Below, piece by piece: positions 1 through 8,349 of a DNA stretch of 64,000 nucleotides. Origin of the DNA: JAKOUL01 sp035378845 (lineage in GTDB: Bacteria; Dictyoglomota; Dictyoglomia; Dictyoglomales; Dictyoglomaceae); assembly GCA_035378845.1 (NCBI GenBank), contig DAOSUP010000006.1:30992-94991 (forward strand), read 5' to 3'. The notes under the pieces were generated by a model. That model made no database searches, was not told the origin of the DNA, and worked only from the letters and a program-made list of their open reading frames with translations. Made by a program: the position numbers and the translations under genes. The stretch's first letter is position 1. Each line of letters begins with the position of its first letter.

Positions 1-621
1 AATTCTGTTGCTGCACATACTTTATATGAGAAGAGTGATCCATATTACCTGCATGGTCCAGACGGAGTTATTGATCTTACTTCTACCCAATTCATTCAGA
101 AGGATGAAAATACAGTTATAATTGAAGGTAGTAAATTTATTGATTCAAAAGAAAAATGGCTAAAAATTGAAGGTGCTGCTCTCCTTGGTATCCGAGGTGT
201 TTGTATAGCAGGTATAAGAGACCCTATAATGCTTTCTCAGATAGAGGATATTTTATCAGAGCACCAAAAAATTGTTGATGATGTTTTTAAGGAGTATGAA
301 GGAAAGTATAAAATATATTTCCATTTGTATGGTAAGAATGGGGTTATGGGAGAGATGGAAAAAGAAGAGAAGATATCTCATGAGATAGGACTTATTATTG
401 AGGTCATTGGTGAGAATATTGAAATAGCAAAATCTATATTGGGTTTTCTCAGATCTACCTTACTTCATTATGGATATAAAGGGAGGATTTCCACAGCAGG
501 TAATTTAGCATTTCCTTTTTCCCCTTCTGAAGTAATATGGGGGGAAGCTTACTCTTTTGTGGTATATCACCTTATAAAGCTTCAAGATTATGACTTTCCA
601 GTGTTAATAGAAGAGGTATGA
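1..621 (+). CDS. AtuA-like (acyclic terpene utilisation / DUF1446) protein, 3' part
   Basis: The reading frame is open from base 1, so the gene begins upstream and only the last 206 residues are seen. The fragment carries family-like motifs: HTLYEKSDP (visible residues 6-14), GPDG (19-22) and GIRDP (71-75). AtuA belongs to the acyclic terpene (citronellol) utilisation cluster, but most DUF1446 proteins have no proven reaction. The next gene encodes DUF4387, which in other genomes is either fused to or adjacent to AtuA-like proteins, so the two probably form one enzyme or complex. The fumarase-like pair that follows suggests catabolism of a hydroxy- or unsaturated acid; that is inference. Family assignment is fairly safe, substrate unknown. 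Confidence 0.8.
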   Translation, partial: NSVAAHTLYEKSDPYYLHGPDGVIDLTSTQFIQKDENTVIIEGSKFIDSKEKWLKIEGAALLGIRGVCIAGIRDPIMLSQIEDILSEHQKIVDDVFKEYEGKYKIYFHLYGKNGVMGEMEKEEKISHEIGLIIEVIGENIEIAKSILGFLRSTLLHYGYKGRISTAGNLAFPFSPSEVIWGEAYSFVVYHLIKLQDYDFPVLIEEV

Positions 622-625
622 GTTT

Positions 626-937
626 ATGAAGCTTACTAGGTTAGTTAAAGTTTTAAGAACAAAAAATAGTGGTCCATTTATTTTAACTATTGATCTTATT
701 TTTAAAGATAAAAAAATATACCAGGAATTAAAAGAAAAAGAATATTTTTCTAAAAAATGGTGGTCAGATGTGTATGGTATAAAAGAAGAAGATGTTATTT
801 CGGTCATATATTTTGATCCTGTATGTGCTGTAAAATGTAATATAAAAAGAAAAATTACTTCTGGAGATCCTGGTGATACTGATGTATATGGTGCTCAACA
901 ACATGCCCCACTTCTTGAGGTAGATATTGATGTATAG
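626..937 (+). CDS. DUF4387 (AtuA-associated) protein
   Basis: A 103-residue protein with the DUF4387 hallmarks: KNSGPF near the N-terminus (13-18) and GAQQHAP near the C-terminus (89-95). It starts 4 bases after the AtuA-like stop, with GAGG upstream, and its 3' end overlaps the next gene by 8 bases, so the three are translationally coupled. In some bacteria this domain is the C-terminal part of an AtuA-type polypeptide; here it is a separate subunit. No catalytic role is established. Confidence 0.8.
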   Translation: MKLTRLVKVLRTKNSGPFILTIDLIFKDKKIYQELKEKEYFSKKWWSDVYGIKEEDVISVIYFDPVCAVKCNIKRKITSGDPGDTDVYGAQQHAPLLEVDIDV

Positions 938-1772
938 GTTTATAAAAAGTGATGAGATATATGAAAAAGCAAAAGAACTGCTTGAAAATATACATTTTAA
1001 TTTACCCAAAGATGTAATTTCAGCTCTTAAAAAGGCTAAAGAAAATGAAAAAAATTCAAATGCTCAGATAGTTCTTGAAATTCTTCTGGAAAATGCTGAG
1101 ATTGCAAAAAGTAAGAAAATCCCAATATGTCAGGATTGTGGAATAGTAATAGCCTTTTTAGATATAGGGCAAAACGTCTGTGTTAAAGGAGATGTAGAAG
1201 AGGCTATTAATAGAGCAATTAAAGATGTATATTCAAAATTTTTCTTGAGAAAATCTGTGGTTAGAGATCCTATGATGCGCATAAATACAGAAGATAATAC
1301 TCCTGCAATTATACATTTTAATTTTGTTCCAGGAAACAAGTTGAAATTAAATATTATGGTAAAAGGGTTTGGAAGTGAGAATGCAAGTATTGTAAAAAAC
1401 TTATTACCTACTATTTCTGAAGAAGAACTTACCTCTGAGATTATAAACCATATAAAGAGTTATGCTCCTAATGCTTGCCCACCGCTAATTATAGGGATCG
1501 GTATGGGAGGAACCTTAGAAAAAGCCTCTTATATTGCTAAAAGAGCTGTTTTTAGACCCATTGGTGAGAGAAACAAGGATCCTTATTATTCAAGGCTTGA
1601 AGAGATGTTGTTAGAAGAAGTTAATAAACTGGATATTGGACCATCAGGATTAGGAGGTAAAACTACTGCTCTTTCCGTAAACATTGAGACATATCCAACT
1701 CATATAGCAGGGTTTCCTTTAGCAATAAATATGCAGTGTTGTGCTGTCAGATATGGAAGTGTTGAGTTATGA
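930..1772 (+). CDS. Class I fumarase / L(+)-tartrate dehydratase-like, alpha subunit
   Basis: A 280-residue protein matching the N-terminal domain of iron-sulfur-dependent class I hydro-lyases. Likely [4Fe-4S] ligands are Cys67 (in ICQDCG), Cys183 (in NACPPLIIG) and one of the paired cysteines near the C-terminus (QCCAVRYG). The start is the ATG at 930 (MYRFIKS), 10 bases after GAGG; a TTG one codon upstream is less likely. The stop overlaps the beta-subunit start as ATGA. Family members hydrate fumarate or dehydrate malate or tartrate. The AtuA-like neighbours leave open a substrate other than fumarate. Confidence 0.9.
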   Translation: MYRFIKSDEIYEKAKELLENIHFNLPKDVISALKKAKENEKNSNAQIVLEILLENAEIAKSKKIPICQDCGIVIAFLDIGQNVCVKGDVEEAINRAIKDVYSKFFLRKSVVRDPMMRINTEDNTPAIIHFNFVPGNKLKLNIMVKGFGSENASIVKNLLPTISEEELTSEIINHIKSYAPNACPPLIIGIGMGGTLEKASYIAKRAVFRPIGERNKDPYYSRLEEMLLEEVNKLDIGPSGLGGKTTALSVNIETYPTHIAGFPLAINMQCCAVRYGSVEL

Positions 1773-2287
1773 GGGAGATTAATTTAGAAAAAGATATAGC
1801 AGTTCTAAAAGAATTAAATGTAGGAGAATGGATTAGCATAAGTGGAGTAATATATGCAGCAAGAGATCAAGCTTGCAAGAGACTTTCAGAAATTTTAATT
1901 AAAGGATTTAATCCTCCTATTACTTTAAGTAACAGCTTAATTTACCATACGGGTCCGTCTCCGATTAATCTTTGTGGGGTTTGCTCGGCAGGTCCTACTA
2001 CTAGCGTGCGGATGGATCCTTTCGTTGAGATACTACTCTCTTGTGGGGTTATTGGATTCATTGGAAAAGGCAAAAGAAGTAAAGAAATTATAGAACATTT
2101 CAAAAAATATAAAGGAATATATCTTGTTACTGTAGGAGGGGCAGGAGCTTATTTGGGAAGCAGAATTGAAAAAATTCAGATTGTTGCTTTTGAAGATTTA
2201 GGTCCCGAGGCAGTTTACTATCTTGAAGTAAAAGATTTTCCAGCTATGGTTGCTATAGATTCAAAAGGTAGATCATTTTGGAATTAG
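1769..2287 (+). CDS. Class I fumarase / tartrate dehydratase-like, beta subunit
   Basis: A 172-residue protein matching the C-terminal (beta) domain of class I fumarases. It has a DQACKRL stretch, a GPSPINLCGVCSAGPTTS segment typical of the substrate-binding region, and a C-terminal GGAGAYLGSRI segment followed by an EDLGPEAVYYLEV-like motif. Its ATG overlaps the alpha-subunit stop, so the subunits are probably made in equal amounts. The two chains together form the iron-sulfur hydro-lyase. Whether it serves a partial TCA pathway or a dedicated catabolic route cannot be decided here. Confidence 0.9.
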   Translation: MREINLEKDIAVLKELNVGEWISISGVIYAARDQACKRLSEILIKGFNPPITLSNSLIYHTGPSPINLCGVCSAGPTTSVRMDPFVEILLSCGVIGFIGKGKRSKEIIEHFKKYKGIYLVTVGGAGAYLGSRIEKIQIVAFEDLGPEAVYYLEVKDFPAMVAIDSKGRSFWN

Positions 2288-2290
2288 AGA

Positions 2291-3229
2291 ATGATTCATC
2301 CAAAAGTTCTTTTGAATGAAGCGATATATTATGCTCCTCGTGGTGAAGCAAGATTAATGCTTCTTGGATCAATTATTGTCCAAAACTTTCTTTTCCCATC
2401 AGATAAATTAATAGGCGTAATTGGAGATGCAGGGGCAGGAAAATCTATTCTTATAAGGGGTATGTTTCCTGGCTTGAATCTTACTAATGATGATGAAGGT
2501 GTGTATAGAAGACCTTTACCTATTTTAGATGATTATGAAAGAGGAAAATTTTATGAATTTATTTATCACATAGATGTCAGATTTGAAATGGCTTTTACTC
2601 CTGTATATATATTAGCCGATGCTATACTCTCAGCACTGAATTCAGGTAAAAAAGTTGTTTGCGAACATTTTGAACTTTTGTATCCATATCTTAGGAGAAA
2701 TGCAGATTTATTAATTGGAATAGGGGAAGAAGTAATAGTTTCAAGACCAAATCTTTTTGGACCTGAGCCAAAGGAAATAGCAGATACTGTATTTTTATCC
2801 TTAGGTTATAGGTTAAGAGCTCATACAGCAGAAGATCTTGTAGGACTTGTATTAGAAGAAGAAGGATATCAAAAGATCATTAAAGGACATGGTGATATAA
2901 AACATGGATTTGTGATTAACTTAGAAGAAAAGCCCATGATTACCTTAAAAGAGATTGAGAGAAGAGTAAAAAAATATATGAAAGATAGTCTTCAAGTATC
3001 TTACGTAGATAGCCAACATATTAAAATTGGAGAAAAGATAATAAATTGTACTGGACCAAGAGTGCATGTTAGGAATACTGCAGAAATTCAAGAATTCTTT
3101 TTATTCCCAGAGTATTTATACTCTAAAGAAGACGAAACATTTTTATTGATTGGTTTTGTAGATCAAGATGAGTATAATAAGGTAGTTAAGAAACAAAAGA
3201 AAGAGGAAGAGAATAATGATAAGAATTGA
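2291..3229 (+). CDS. P-loop protein of unknown function
   Basis: A 312-residue protein with a Walker A motif GDAGAGKS (45-52) in the first quarter and an acidic stretch shortly after (NDDEG). It starts 4 bases after the beta-subunit stop with only a weak ribosome site, and its end overlaps rph by 14 bases. The second half contains an HGDIKHG-like segment that reminds me of the alanyl-tRNA synthetase second additional domain, but I cannot confirm this by eye. The N-terminal half looks like a small kinase or nucleotide-binding fold. Its place beside the AtuA/fumarase genes suggests a role in that pathway. I do not assign a reaction. Confidence 0.6.
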   Translation: MIHPKVLLNEAIYYAPRGEARLMLLGSIIVQNFLFPSDKLIGVIGDAGAGKSILIRGMFPGLNLTNDDEGVYRRPLPILDDYERGKFYEFIYHIDVRFEMAFTPVYILADAILSALNSGKKVVCEHFELLYPYLRRNADLLIGIGEEVIVSRPNLFGPEPKEIADTVFLSLGYRLRAHTAEDLVGLVLEEEGYQKIIKGHGDIKHGFVINLEEKPMITLKEIERRVKKYMKDSLQVSYVDSQHIKIGEKIINCTGPRVHVRNTAEIQEFFLFPEYLYSKEDETFLLIGFVDQDEYNKVVKKQKKEEENNDKN

Positions 3230-3938
3230 TAGAAGAAGTAATGTAGATCTTAGACCTGTCAAAATAATAAGGAGATATCTTAAATATCCTTTAGGTTCAG
3301 TGCTGATAGAGATGGGAGAGACAAAAGTAATCTGTACTGCTTCTGTAGAAGAAAAAGTTCCACCGTTTCTTAAAGGAACAAATCAAGGATGGCTTACTGC
3401 AGAATATGGGATGCTTCCTGGTTCCACCCCGGAAAGAAAAGTTAGAGATGTAGTAAAAGGAGCAATAAATGGTAGATCTCAAGAGATACAGAGACTTATA
3501 GGCAGAGCTTTGAGAGCAGTAGTTGATTTCTCAAAGCTTGGTGAAAGAACTATCTGGATAGATGCAGATGTGATCCAAGCTGATGGTGGTACAAGGACTG
3601 CAGCTATTACAGGTGCATTTGTGTCTCTCTATGATGCTTTAGAAAAATTAAAGAGGGATGAAGTTATAAGAGAAATACCAATTAAGGAGTTTGTTGCAGC
3701 AGTAAGTGTTGGAATTGTTGATAGAGAAATTCTTTTAGATCTTTCTGCTAATGAAGATATGAGGGCTGAAGTAGATTTTAATGTGGTTATGACTGAGAGT
3801 GGAAAATTTGTAGAAATACAAGGAACAGCTGAGAAAGTACCTTTTACTCATGAACAACTTCAGAGTATGTTAGAGCTTGCTAAAAATGGTATTATGAAAC
3901 TTATAGAGATTCAAAAGAAAACCTTAGGACTTTTATGA
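3216..3938 (+). CDS. rph: Ribonuclease PH
   Basis: A 240-residue phosphorolytic 3'-5' exoribonuclease that trims tRNA precursor 3' ends. The family motifs are present: an N-terminal basic stretch ending LRPVKI, the GRSQEIQRLIGRALR helix with the phosphate-binding arginines, and DADVIQADGGTRTAA in the active-site region. Length is normal. The ATG lies inside the upstream gene, preceded by GAGGAAGAG. Its stop overlaps rdgB (ATGA), matching the common bacterial rph-rdgB pair. Confidence 0.97.
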   Translation: MIRIDRRSNVDLRPVKIIRRYLKYPLGSVLIEMGETKVICTASVEEKVPPFLKGTNQGWLTAEYGMLPGSTPERKVRDVVKGAINGRSQEIQRLIGRALRAVVDFSKLGERTIWIDADVIQADGGTRTAAITGAFVSLYDALEKLKRDEVIREIPIKEFVAAVSVGIVDREILLDLSANEDMRAEVDFNVVMTESGKFVEIQGTAEKVPFTHEQLQSMLELAKNGIMKLIEIQKKTLGLL

Positions 3939-4543
3939 AGAGAACTATAGTTTTAGCTACTAATAATTTAGGAAAAATAAAAGAAATCCTTAGTGTTTTG
4001 ACAGATATTTCAGAATATTTTAAAACCTTGAAGGATTTTCCTAATTTAGTTCTACCAGAAGAAATAGGTAATACTTATGAAGAAAATGCTTTTATTAAAG
4101 CAAAATTTGTAGCTAAAAAGACAGGTTTACCAGCTATAGGAGAAGATTCAGGATTAGAAATAGATGCTTTAAAAGGGGAATTAGGAGTTTATTCTGCAAG
4201 ATTTGGAGGAGATATAGCTTACTCTGAAAAGATTCTTCTGGTTCTTGAAAAAATGAAAAATATACCATGGGAAGAGAGGAAAGCAAGATTTATTTGTAAA
4301 GTAGTTTTTTATGATCCTGAAACGATGACTAAATTTACTACAGAAGGAATTGTAGAAGGCTATATAGCCTTTGCACCTTGCGGAGAAAATGGATTTGGAT
4401 ATGATCCTATTTTTTATTATCCACCATTAGATAAGACTTTTGGAGAACTTAAAGAAGAAGAGAAAAATAAAGTTAGTCATAGAAGTAAGGCTTTTCTTGA
4501 TATGAAACCTTTTTTAGAAAAATTTTTAAAAGGGGAGGTATAA
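3935..4543 (+). CDS. rdgB: XTP/dITP diphosphatase (HAM1/RdgB family)
   Basis: A 202-residue house-cleaning pyrophosphatase that removes deaminated purine nucleotides (ITP, dITP, XTP). Motifs seen are ATNNLGKIKEI at the N-terminus, GEDSGLEIDAL (Mg-binding and base-recognition region), GFGYDPIF and KNKVSHRSKA near the C-terminus. It overlaps rph by 4 bases. The window also encodes an endonuclease Q-type protein, so protection from purine deamination may be served both in the nucleotide pool and in DNA. Confidence 0.97.
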   Translation: MKRTIVLATNNLGKIKEILSVLTDISEYFKTLKDFPNLVLPEEIGNTYEENAFIKAKFVAKKTGLPAIGEDSGLEIDALKGELGVYSARFGGDIAYSEKILLVLEKMKNIPWEERKARFICKVVFYDPETMTKFTTEGIVEGYIAFAPCGENGFGYDPIFYYPPLDKTFGELKEEEKNKVSHRSKAFLDMKPFLEKFLKGEV

Positions 4544-4544
4544 A

Positions 4545-4922
4545 ATGAAAGAAATTGTATCTACATCAAAAGCTCCTTCTGCAATTGGTCCTTACTCTCA
4601 GGGGGTGAAGGTAGGCAATATGTTATTTATATCTGGTCAAATACCTCTTGATCCTGTAACAGGAAATATAGTAGAGGGAGATATAAAGGAACAAACAAAA
4701 AGAGTTTTAGAAAATTTAAAGGGTATTATAGAATCTGTGGGAGCAAATTTATCAAACGTAGTAAAAACAACTGTTTTTATGGTTGATCTTTCAGAATTCT
4801 CACAGATGAATGATATATATAAAGAATATTTTGCAGAAAATTCTCCGGCAAGAACTACTGTACAGGTTTCAGGATTGCCTCGTTCGGCTAAGATAGAAAT
4901 TGAAGCTATTGTTATTTTATAA
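4545..4922 (+). CDS. ridA: RidA-family enamine/imine deaminase
   Basis: A 125-residue YjgF/RidA protein, which hydrolyses reactive enamine and imine intermediates released by PLP enzymes. It has the N-terminal SKAPSAIGPYSQG signature, and NSPARTTVQVSGLP containing the conserved arginine. The ribosome site GGGGAGG lies 6-7 bases before the ATG. It follows rdgB by one base, so it shares that operon. Confidence 0.95.
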   Translation: MKEIVSTSKAPSAIGPYSQGVKVGNMLFISGQIPLDPVTGNIVEGDIKEQTKRVLENLKGIIESVGANLSNVVKTTVFMVDLSEFSQMNDIYKEYFAENSPARTTVQVSGLPRSAKIEIEAIVIL

Positions 4923-4945
4923 ATGTTAGGAGTTCTAACTTAATT

Positions 4946-5626
4946 ATGATACCATTAAAAGATGATGTACCATCAAGAATCCATCCAATAGTAAATTGGA
5001 CACTTATTTTAATAAATGTCATAGTTTTTTTATGGGAAATTATGCTTCCTTCTTCGGTAAGAGAAAATATAATTTTTAATTTTGGGGTTGTTCCTTATAG
5101 ATTTTTAAAAAGTCAACTCTTATCATATGGGATTCTTTCCTTGTTTACATCTATGTTTCTACATGGTAGTTGGTCCCACTTAATTGGTAATATGCTTTTT
5201 TTATATATTTTTGGAGATAACGTAGAAGATGCTATGGGGCATTTTAGATACCTTATTTTCTATATTCTTGCTGGAGCTTTTGCAGGTATAGTACAAGTAA
5301 TTTTTAGTAGGGATCTATATACGCCTGCCATAGGAGCAAGTGGGGCAATTACAGGAGTTCTTGGTGCTTATTTTAGATTTTTTCCAAGAGCAAGAATCTT
5401 AACTATGGCAGTATTAGGATTTTTTCTTGAATTTATTTATATCCCTGCTTTTTTCTATCTTGGAATCTGGTTTCTTATGCAACTTCTTTCTGGTGTATTT
5501 TCTTCTTTAATGCTTGATTTTAGTGGGGGTGTTGCTTGGTGGGCACATGTGGGAGGATTTAGTTTTGGGCTTTTTTCCTCTAAGATTTTTAGGAAAAAAG
5601 GAAAATTTCCTTTTTATTATTACTAA
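4946..5626 (+). CDS. Rhomboid-family intramembrane serine protease
   Basis: A 226-residue polytopic membrane protein. The catalytic pair is visible: Ser132 in GASGAITG and His201 in WWAHVGGF, with the N-terminal HGSWSHLIGNML segment that precedes the active-site core. About six to seven hydrophobic segments are present. It sits directly before a second membrane protease, a soluble-fold Clp-type enzyme, so the pair may act in envelope protein quality control (inference). A short GTTAG/CTAAC hairpin surrounds its weak ribosome site. Confidence 0.92.
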   Translation: MIPLKDDVPSRIHPIVNWTLILINVIVFLWEIMLPSSVRENIIFNFGVVPYRFLKSQLLSYGILSLFTSMFLHGSWSHLIGNMLFLYIFGDNVEDAMGHFRYLIFYILAGAFAGIVQVIFSRDLYTPAIGASGAITGVLGAYFRFFPRARILTMAVLGFFLEFIYIPAFFYLGIWFLMQLLSGVFSSLMLDFSGGVAWWAHVGGFSFGLFSSKIFRKKGKFPFYYY

Positions 5627-5644
5627 AAAAGGAGGATGATTTAT

Positions 5645-6484
5645 ATGAGTTTATGGAACATTTTTTGGATAATTATTATTATGAGTGCCTTTTCTCCTAT
5701 AGTAAGACAAAGAATTGTTGAGGCAGAAAGATATAGATTAATGCAAACTCTGGAAAAGAAAAGGGAATCTCGGGTGATAACTCTCATCCACCGTCAAGAA
5801 TCAATGAACTTTTTAGGAATTCCTTTTGCAAGATATATTAATATTGAAGATTCAGAGGAAGTGCTTAGAGCTATAAGATTAACCCCTGATGAAATGCCTA
5901 TTGATTTAATTCTTCATACTCCTGGGGGACTTGTTCTTGCTGCAGAACAGATTTCACATGCTTTAAAAAATCATAAAGGGAAAATTACTGTTTTTGTACC
6001 TCACTATGCTATGTCAGGAGGTACTTTTGTTGCTCTTGCAGCAGATGAGATAGTTATGGATGAAAACGCAGTTCTGGGACCCGTAGATCCACAACTTGGT
6101 GAATATCCTGCAGCTTCTATTCTCTCTGCTATTGGTAAAAAGAGTATTGATAAATTAGAAGATAGAACTTTAATTTTAGCAGATGTAGCAGAAAAAGCAC
6201 TATCTCAGGTAAAAAATTCTGTTTATGAACTTCTTAAAGATAAAATGTCTGAAGAGAAAGCGAAAGAGATATCTGAAGTTCTGTCATCAGGTAAGTGGAC
6301 TCATGACTATCCAATCACTGTGGAGGAAGCTCAGAATTTAGGACTTCCTGTGAAATTAGGACTCCCAAAGGAGATCTATTCTTTAATGAGCCTTTATCCA
6401 CAGTCTCCTGGTACAAGACCTTCTGTTCAGTACATCCCAGTACCTTATCAGCCTTATAGGGGAAAACAAAATAATGGTAAGTGA
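5645..6484 (+). CDS. Membrane-anchored Clp-fold serine protease (SDH/DUF114 family)
   Basis: A 279-residue protein with one N-terminal membrane segment and a ClpP/SppA-like fold. HTPGGLVLAAEQI forms the oxyanion region and Ser124 in AMSGGTFVALA is the probable nucleophile, followed by DENAVLGPVDPQLGEYP and the C-terminal SGKWTHDYPIT block typical of this family. The ATG at 5645 is preferred over the in-frame ATG at 5636 because GGAGG (5631-5635) abuts the latter but lies 9 bases from the former. It probably degrades membrane or secreted proteins together with the rhomboid upstream. Confidence 0.85.
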   Translation: MSLWNIFWIIIIMSAFSPIVRQRIVEAERYRLMQTLEKKRESRVITLIHRQESMNFLGIPFARYINIEDSEEVLRAIRLTPDEMPIDLILHTPGGLVLAAEQISHALKNHKGKITVFVPHYAMSGGTFVALAADEIVMDENAVLGPVDPQLGEYPAASILSAIGKKSIDKLEDRTLILADVAEKALSQVKNSVYELLKDKMSEEKAKEISEVLSSGKWTHDYPITVEEAQNLGLPVKLGLPKEIYSLMSLYPQSPGTRPSVQYIPVPYQPYRGKQNNGK

Positions 6485-6500
6485 TAATAATTCTAAAATG

Positions 6501-6529
6501 TTGCATAAATTTTTAGAAAGTGCTATTAT
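6501..6529 (+). promoter_or_regulatory. Sigma-A promoter of hrcA
   Basis: TTGCAT (6501-6506) and TATTAT (6524-6529) are separated by exactly 17 bases. Transcription would begin near 6536, just before the CIRCE operator, so HrcA binding there would block initiation or early elongation. Confidence 0.75.
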
Positions 6530-6539
6530 ATTTACAGAT

Positions 6540-6566
6540 TTAGCAATCTTGGAAGGAGAGTGCTAA
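6540..6566 (+). promoter_or_regulatory. CIRCE operator
   Basis: TTAGCAATC (6540-6548), nine bases, then GAGTGCTAA (6558-6566). This is the HrcA-binding CIRCE consensus with one mismatch in the left arm. The element contains the AAGGAG ribosome site and ends 2 bases before the TTG start of hrcA, so it could act both on DNA and as an mRNA hairpin that hides the ribosome site. Confidence 0.92.
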
Positions 6567-6568
6567 AT

Positions 6569-7597
6569 TTGTTGGATGAAAGAAAAAAGAAGATATTAAA
6601 AATAACTATAAAAGATTATATAGAATCAGCCCAGCCTGTAAGTTCAAGAATTCTTGCTAAAAAATATCAATTAGGGTGGAGTCCTGCTACTATTAGAAAT
6701 GAAATGGCAGATTTGGAGGAGGAAGGATATCTAATACAGCCCCATACTTCTGCTGGTAGGATCCCATCTGATAGAGGATATCGTTTCTATGTAGACTTCC
6801 TTTTAGATGATTTTGAACTGAATGATGAGGATATTGAGCTAACAAATAATACTATATTCTCGTATATAGATTGGGAAACTCTGCTTCAAAAAGTTGCAGA
6901 ACTCATGTCTCAGAAAACTACCTTTATAAGTGTTGTTCTCTTTCCACAGCTAAAAAATACAATTCTGAAAAAAATTGAATTTGTAGATTTAAGAGAAGAT
7001 GCAGTTGTAATGATTCTAACTACATCTACAGGGGTTGTTAAAGAAAAGATTATAAGGCTTTCTGAACCTATCTCTGAAGATGAACTACTGAGAATAAAAG
7101 ACGAGTTAAACAGAGCATTTGAGTCGAAAGAATTACAGAAGGTATATTGGAATATAAGTAAAGGAAGACATAATTTAAAAGTTCCTCAAGATATAATAAG
7201 TGCTTTAGAAGAGCTTCTTAAAGAGCTTCTTTACAAAGATAAAGAAGAAGAAGTATTTGTAGCAGGACTCTCTAAGATTCTTAGACATTTTGAATTTCAA
7301 GATATTAATAAAGTTAAAACTCTCATAAGTGTAATTGAGGAAGAAAAAACCCTTTCTTCTCTTCTCTTCTCAGCCTTTCTGAATAAAGGATTGACTATTC
7401 TAATAGGCGAAGAGATAAATATTCCAGAGCTTAGTGATTGTAGTGTGGTCACAACTGTTTATTCTATTGGTGGAAATATAATGGGATCTATAGGCATGAT
7501 AGGTCCTAAAAGAATGAAATATGAAAAAATTCTTGGTTTTGTTGAATTGGTAGGAAAAGTCCTTTCAGAGAGGTTAACTCAGCTTTTGGGGGAATAA
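6569..7597 (+). CDS. hrcA: Heat-inducible transcription repressor HrcA
   Basis: A 342-residue repressor of heat-shock genes that binds CIRCE. The N-terminal winged-helix region (LDERKKKILK through SPATIRNEMADLEEEGYL) and the HTSAGRIPSDRGYRFYVD block are typical. I choose TTG at 6569 (or the adjacent TTG at 6572) because AAGGAG (6553-6558) lies only one base before the longer GTG start at 6560 but 10 bases before 6569. HrcA normally precedes grpE-dnaK-dnaJ; here rsmE follows at once, so the chaperone genes it would control are elsewhere. Confidence 0.95.
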   Translation: MLDERKKKILKITIKDYIESAQPVSSRILAKKYQLGWSPATIRNEMADLEEEGYLIQPHTSAGRIPSDRGYRFYVDFLLDDFELNDEDIELTNNTIFSYIDWETLLQKVAELMSQKTTFISVVLFPQLKNTILKKIEFVDLREDAVVMILTTSTGVVKEKIIRLSEPISEDELLRIKDELNRAFESKELQKVYWNISKGRHNLKVPQDIISALEELLKELLYKDKEEEVFVAGLSKILRHFEFQDINKVKTLISVIEEEKTLSSLLFSAFLNKGLTILIGEEINIPELSDCSVVTTVYSIGGNIMGSIGMIGPKRMKYEKILGFVELVGKVLSERLTQLLGE

Positions 7598-7604
7598 GAA
7601 TTTA

Positions 7605-8345
7605 ATGTCACCTGTTTTCTTTGCCTCACGATTGGAAGAACCTAACTTTCTAATAATTGAGAATTCTGAAGATGTTTTTCATCTAAGTAGGGTTCTTAGA
7701 TTTAATACGGGAGATTTTCTTGAAGTGGTGTATAATTCAAAAATTTTTTGTACTGTTATAAAAGATATAAAGGAAGATAAAATTGTGTGTGAAATTAAGG
7801 AAGAGAAAGATGATAGAGAATGTAATGTGGAGGTTTTTCTGTGTCAAAGTCTTCCTAAGAGAGAAGGATGGGAGATCATCTTAGAGAAGGCAACTGAACT
7901 TGGAGTTTCTGGATTCTTTCCTTTACAAACTGAGAGAACTATTGTAAACTTATACAAAGCTGATATTGCAAAAAAAGTAGAACGTTGGAAGAAAATAGTA
8001 AAAGAATCAGCAGAACAGTGTGGAAGAAACAAAATACCAAAGGTATATGATCCTTTGAGCTTAGAGGATGCTATAAATATAGCAAAAAGTGAAGCTGCTG
8101 AGATATTAGTAGCATGGGAAAAAGCTGATTTAAGTTTTAAACAAGTTACAAAAGAGGGAATAAAAGATCGGATTTTTCTTTTTGTTGGTCCAGAAGGAAG
8201 TTTTTCAGATAAAGAGATTGAGATTCTAGATGGGATAGGAGGGAAATTTTTTAATATGGGTCCAAGAATTTTAAAAGTAGAAACAGCAGCTATCGTAGCT
8301 TTGGCTCTCCTTCTTTATGAGAAAGGAGGCTTAGGTTTACTTTAA
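7605..8345 (+). CDS. rsmE: 16S rRNA (uracil1498-N3)-methyltransferase
   Basis: A 246-residue SPOUT-class methyltransferase that modifies U1498 of 16S rRNA. Motifs are the SLPKREGWEIILEKATELGV segment, ESAEQCGRNKIP, and the knotted C-terminal site FVGPEGSFSDKEI with LGPRILKVETAA-like MGPRILKVETAA. In Firmicutes it follows prmA in the dnaK locus and precedes mtaB, as it does here. Confidence 0.95.
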   Translation: MSPVFFASRLEEPNFLIIENSEDVFHLSRVLRFNTGDFLEVVYNSKIFCTVIKDIKEDKIVCEIKEEKDDRECNVEVFLCQSLPKREGWEIILEKATELGVSGFFPLQTERTIVNLYKADIAKKVERWKKIVKESAEQCGRNKIPKVYDPLSLEDAINIAKSEAAEILVAWEKADLSFKQVTKEGIKDRIFLFVGPEGSFSDKEIEILDGIGGKFFNMGPRILKVETAAIVALALLLYEKGGLGLL

Positions 8346-8349
8346 TACC

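Noticed and set aside
4923..4945. Regulatory hairpin at the rhomboid ribosome site
   Set aside because: Only five base pairs; too small to claim.
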